Assembly: GCF_030719215.1 (NCBI RefSeq)
Contig: NZ_CP120983.1
Location: 1,364,001-1,428,000, forward strand
DNA from: Streptomyces sp. Alt3
Lineage (GTDB): Bacteria > Actinomycetota > Actinomycetes > Streptomycetales > Streptomycetaceae
Direction of reading: 5' to 3'
DNA: 64,000 nucleotides
The translations under genes were made by a program, and so were the position numbers. The notes below the pieces were generated by a model. The model was not told where the DNA came from. It saw nothing but the letters and a program-made list of their open reading frames with translations, and did no database searches. Of the stretch, positions 60,842-64,000 are shown one piece after another. The number at the start of each line of letters is the position of its first letter. The first letter of the stretch is position 1.

Positions 60842-61693
60842 TCAGGAACGCGTCTTGGCAGCCGCGAGGACGGGGTCGGTCCCACCGGGCTCCGCGCGGA
60901 CGTGGTGCCGCCCGATCGGGAGCATCAGGGGCTTGCCGGAGACCGGATCCTCGATGACGCGGCTCTCCAGTCCGAACACCGCCTCGACCGTCTCCTCCGT
61001 CAGCACCTCGCCCGGGGCACCAGCGGCGTGGATGCGGCCCGCCGCGAGGGCGACGAGGTGATCCGCGTACCTGGCCGCCAGGTTGAGGTCGTGCAGGACC
61101 ATCACGACGGTCGTCCCCCGCGTCCGGTTCAGGTCGGTCAGCAGGTCGAGCACCTCGATCTGATGGCTGGCGTCGAGGAACGTGGTGGGCTCGTCGAGCA
61201 GCAGCAGATCGGTCTGCTGGGCCAGCGCCATGGCGATCCAGACCCGTTGCCGCTGACCGCCGGACAGCTCGTCCACCGCCCGGTCGGCGAGTTCGGCGGT
61301 CTGCGTCGCCTCCAGTGCGGACGCCACGGCTGCGTCGTCCTTCTCGCTCCACCGGGTGAAGACCCCCTGGTGGGGGTGGCGCCCGCGGCCCACCAGGTCC
61401 AGCACCGTGATGCCCTCGGGCGCGACGGGCGACTGCGGCAGCAGCCCCAGGGTCCGGGCGAGTTCCTTGGCGGGCATGCGGTGCACCTGCCTGCCGTCCA
61501 GGAGCACCTGCCCACCACGGGGTGACAGCAGCCGGGACATCGATCGCAGCAGCGTGGACTTTCCGCAGGCGTTGGCCCCGACGATGACCGTGATCCGGCC
61601 GGGCGGCACCGTCAGGTCGAGCGACTCGACGACGACGCGGTCGCCGTAGCCGAGGGTCAGCGCCTCGGCGGTGAGGGTGTGGGACGTGGTCAT
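60842..61693 (-). CDS. Iron-siderophore ABC transporter, ATP-binding protein
   Basis: A 283-residue ATPase of the FecE/FhuC type that powers siderophore import. Walker A is GANACGKSTLL (about residue 35), the ABC signature is LSGGQRQRVWIAMAL and Walker B is LLLLDEPTTFLD, followed by the switch His in VMVLHDLNLAARYAD. The ATG overlaps the stop of the upstream permease (ATGA). It is the last gene of the operon in reading order: binding protein, permease, permease, ATPase. Iron control is probable, but the promoter is outside the window. Confidence 0.93.
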   Translation of the reverse strand: MTTSHTLTAEALTLGYGDRVVVESLDLTVPPGRITVIVGANACGKSTLLRSMSRLLSPRGGQVLLDGRQVHRMPAKELARTLGLLPQSPVAPEGITVLDLVGRGRHPHQGVFTRWSEKDDAAVASALEATQTAELADRAVDELSGGQRQRVWIAMALAQQTDLLLLDEPTTFLDASHQIEVLDLLTDLNRTRGTTVVMVLHDLNLAARYADHLVALAAGRIHAAGAPGEVLTEETVEAVFGLESRVIEDPVSGKPLMLPIGRHHVRAEPGGTDPVLAAAKTRS

Positions 61694-62742
61694 ATCGAGC
61701 CTCCGGCCCGGTGGGTGCGGACGATCAGGTGGACGAGGTACGGCGCGCCGAGCACGCCGGTGACGACGCCGACCGGGTAACGCGTGTCGAAGGCGAACTG
61801 GCCGGTGAAGTCGGCGACGAGCACCAGGAGGGAGCCGACCAGCCCGGCGGGCACCAGGAGGGAACCTCCCGCCCCGACCAGCCGGGCCGCGATCGGACCG
61901 GACAGGAACGCCACGAAGGCGATGGGGCCGGCGGCGGCCGTGGCGAAGGCGATCAGCCCGACGGCGGCGACGATGACCGTGATCCGGGTGCGTTCCACGC
62001 GGACTCCGAGGGCCGAGGCGGTGTCGTCACCGAGCCGCAGGGCGGAGAGGTTCCGCCCCTGCGACAGCAGGACGGGGACCAGCACGACGAGCGCCGCCAG
62101 GGCCGGGACGGCCTGGTTCCAGCCCACGCCGTTCAGGCTGCCGGTCAGCCAGCGCATGGCCTCCTGGACGTCCCACTCGGCGGCGCGGGACAGCACGTAG
62201 GAGGTGATGCTGTCGAGCATCGCCGAGATGCCGATGCCGATCAGGATGAGGCGGGTGCCGACCACCCCGTCGCGGAACGCCAGGGTGTACACCAGCAGGG
62301 CGACGACAAGGGCGGCGACGATCGCGAGGACGGACACCTGGGTCCCGTCGAGGGACAGGGCAACGATCGCGATGGCCGCCGCGGCACTCGCCCCCGAACT
62401 GATGCCGATGACGTCGGGGCTGGCGAGCGGGTTGCGCAGCATCGTCTGGAAGGTGACACCGGCCATGCCGAAGCTGAATCCCGCCGCCACGGCGAGCACC
62501 GCACGCGGCAGCCGCAGCCGGCCGACGGTGAACGACGCACCGGGTACCTGCTCCCCGAGGATCACCCTCACGACGTCCCGGGGAGGGTAGAAGGTCTGCC
62601 CAGCCATCAGCGTCACGGCGAACGCGGCGACGACGAGCACGGCCAGGACCAGCGCGACGAGGCGCCTGCGGGAGGCGTTCCTGACGCGTCCGCGGGTGAC
62701 TTCGCCCAGGACGGACGGCCGGGCGACTGCGGGGGCGCTCAC
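61690..62742 (-). CDS. Iron-siderophore ABC transporter, FecCD permease
   Basis: A 350-residue membrane subunit with about nine to ten helices. FecCD signatures are visible: RLPRAVLAVAAGFSFGMAGV, QTMLRNPLASPDVIGISSGA and AAAGPIAFVAFLSGPIAARL. It forms the channel with the second permease. The GTG start overlaps the stop of the upstream permease (GTGA), and its stop overlaps the ATPase start (ATGA), so the subunits are translationally coupled. Confidence 0.93.
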   Translation of the reverse strand: MSAPAVARPSVLGEVTRGRVRNASRRRLVALVLAVLVVAAFAVTLMAGQTFYPPRDVVRVILGEQVPGASFTVGRLRLPRAVLAVAAGFSFGMAGVTFQTMLRNPLASPDVIGISSGASAAAAIAIVALSLDGTQVSVLAIVAALVVALLVYTLAFRDGVVGTRLILIGIGISAMLDSITSYVLSRAAEWDVQEAMRWLTGSLNGVGWNQAVPALAALVVLVPVLLSQGRNLSALRLGDDTASALGVRVERTRITVIVAAVGLIAFATAAAGPIAFVAFLSGPIAARLVGAGGSLLVPAGLVGSLLVLVADFTGQFAFDTRYPVGVVTGVLGAPYLVHLIVRTHRAGGSI

Positions 62743-63782
62743 AGGGCACGTACTTTCTGACGGCGGACGGTGTAGATGAAGAACGGGGCGCCGATCAGCG
62801 CCGTGACGATGCCGACGTCGATCTCGGAGGGCCGGGCCACGATCCGTCCGACGACGTCGGCGGCGGTCAGCAGCACGGCACCGGTCACCGCGGAGAACGG
62901 CAGCAGCCAGCGGTGGTCGACGCCTGTCATCAGCCGGCAGGCGTGCGGAACGACGAGTCCCACGAAGGCGATCGGTCCGGCGGCGGCCGTCGCCACGCCG
63001 CACAGGACGACGGCGCCGACCGCTGCCGTGGCCCGGGCGACGGCGACGCGTTCGCCGAGTCCGGCGGCGAGTTCGTCCCCCAGGGCCAGCGAGTTGAGTG
63101 CCCGTGCCGAGAGCAGGCAGATCAGCATGCCGACGCCGAGGAAGGGCAGGACGTGGCCGATGCGCTCGAAGGACGCGCCGCCGACCCCGCCGATCTGCCA
63201 GAGCCGGAAGGCACCCGAGATGTCGTTGCGGGGCAGGATGACCGCGGTGACCATCGAGGCGAACGCCGCGGAGGTCGCGGCGCCGGCGAGGGCGAGCTTG
63301 AGGGGGGTGGCGCCGCCGCGTCCCAGGGAGCCGACCGTGTGGACGAACACGGCCGACAGCGCCGCTCCGGCCATGGCGACCCACACGTACCCGGTCGGCG
63401 AGGTGAGCCCGAAGAACGCGACGCCCGTGACCACGGCCAGCGAGGCGCCCGTGTTGACGCCGAGGATGCCCGGGTCGGCCAGCGGATTGCGGGTCACCCC
63501 CTGCATGACACCACCGGCCAGGCCGAGCGCCGCGCCGATCAGCACGGCGAGGAGGGTGCGGGGTATCCGCTTGGTGACGGCCGCCTGTTCCAGCGTCCCG
63601 TCGGCACCTCCGAGCCCGCTCCACACGTCGGACCACGCGACGGTGCGCGAACCGACGGCGACCGAGAGCACCATCGCCCCCGCCAGCACGAGCAGCGTGA
63701 CGAGCAGCCACAGGAGCCGGACACGGGCCGGACGCCGCACCACGGCGGCGTCCGGCTGGTGTCGGGTGTCGACCGTCGTCAC
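62739..63782 (-). CDS. Iron-siderophore ABC transporter, FecCD permease
   Basis: A 347-residue membrane subunit, partner of the permease downstream. Family signatures are RIPRTLLAVLIGAALGLAGG, QGVTRNPLADPGILGVNTGA and AAAGPIAFVGLVVPHACRLM. About nine helices are predicted by eye. The GTG start at 63782 overlaps the stop of the binding-protein gene. The two permeases differ clearly, so they form a heterodimer, as in FepDG/FecCD systems. Confidence 0.93.
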   Translation of the reverse strand: MTTVDTRHQPDAAVVRRPARVRLLWLLVTLLVLAGAMVLSVAVGSRTVAWSDVWSGLGGADGTLEQAAVTKRIPRTLLAVLIGAALGLAGGVMQGVTRNPLADPGILGVNTGASLAVVTGVAFFGLTSPTGYVWVAMAGAALSAVFVHTVGSLGRGGATPLKLALAGAATSAAFASMVTAVILPRNDISGAFRLWQIGGVGGASFERIGHVLPFLGVGMLICLLSARALNSLALGDELAAGLGERVAVARATAAVGAVVLCGVATAAAGPIAFVGLVVPHACRLMTGVDHRWLLPFSAVTGAVLLTAADVVGRIVARPSEIDVGIVTALIGAPFFIYTVRRQKVRAL

Positions 63783-64000
63783 TTGACCTTGTCCGCGGCC
63801 TCGGCGAGCTGTGCCACGTAGTCCTCCAGCACCCAGGAGATGGACAGCGGCGTGGGGTTCGCGGCGGTGGCCAGCGGGGCGCTGCCCGGCAGGAGGTACA
63901 CGGAACCGCGCTCGACGGCCGGGATCTTGGAGAGCAGCGGGTCCTTGCGAAGCGTCTCCAGGAGCTCGCCCTTGTCGTCGCCGTAGCCGGTGATGATGTC
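63779..64000 (-). CDS. Iron-siderophore ABC transporter, substrate-binding protein (C-terminal part)
   Basis: The last 73 codons of a binding protein cut by the window edge; translation would begin to the right of 64000. The visible part (DIITGYGDDKGELLETLRKD, LLSKIPAVERGSVYLLPGSA and SISWVLEDYVAQLAEAADKV) matches the C-terminal lobe of FecB/FepB-type lipoproteins, which capture the ferric siderophore outside the membrane. Its stop overlaps the start of the first permease. The siderophore type is not predictable from this piece. Confidence 0.9.
   Translation of the reverse strand, partial: DIITGYGDDKGELLETLRKDPLLSKIPAVERGSVYLLPGSAPLATAANPTPLSISWVLEDYVAQLAEAADKVK

Noticed and set aside
1..64000. 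CRISPR arrays, tRNA or rRNA genes, insertion sequences
   Set aside because: Reading both strands I saw no regularly spaced repeats, no cloverleaf with conserved TTCGA-type loop in a gene-free stretch, and no transposase-like frame.

Overview
The window is a 64 kb piece of a high-GC actinobacterial chromosome, almost certainly from Streptomyces or a close relative. The evidence is strong G/C bias at third codon positions, GTG starts, frequent ATGA/GTGA overlaps, a single TTA-containing gene, and family signatures typical of streptomycetes (DUF2637, DUF6083, PucR, TIGR03086/mycothiol enzymes, F420-type reductases, GH46 chitosanases). I see no rRNA, tRNA, CRISPR array, insertion sequence or prophage. 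Both ends cut through genes: a secreted alpha/beta hydrolase at the left and a siderophore-binding protein at the right.

The dominant theme is purine catabolism coupled to glyoxylate recovery. A minus-strand run from about 14.6 to 9.7 kb encodes OHCU decarboxylase, hydroxyisourate hydrolase, urate oxidase, a nucleobase/urate permease and an 8-oxoguanine-deaminase-like amidohydrolase, closed by two strong hairpins. A second NCS2 permease lies beyond. At 46.5-53.2 kb a minus-strand set encodes the three xanthine dehydrogenase subunits, an AzgA-type purine permease and XdhC, divergent from a PucR-type regulator. Between 16.2 and 22.5 kb lie hydroxypyruvate isomerase, tartronate semialdehyde reductase, catalase and glyoxylate carboligase, which turn glyoxylate from allantoin into glycerate and destroy peroxide from urate oxidase. 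The allantoinase and allantoicase steps are not in the window.

Two regulatory links stand out. The hyi and gcl promoters carry the same composite operator: two TTCCG-N5-CGGAA type palindromes 21 bp apart, with the same defective half-site in the same place. The urate operon and the catalase gene share an identical 22-bp promoter element that contains a palindrome and the -35 box, which would couple peroxide production to peroxide removal.

The rest is accessory or housekeeping: a duplicated chitosanase pair with one perfect operator and a conversion-like identical tract (6.2-8.0 kb); two acyl-CoA synthetases with a divergent LuxR regulator (23.8-28.0 kb); an MFS/GST pair; a secreted nuclease; a small ketosynthase/ACP/hydrolase cluster (36.2-38.8 kb); a secreted amidase and a large subtilase; an iron-box-controlled FhuF-like reductase; an RNase Sa/barstar pair; and a siderophore ABC transporter running off the right edge. 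Two broken glycoside hydrolase genes (GH16 near 15.6 kb, GH127 tail near 36.1 kb) show gene decay beside active loci.
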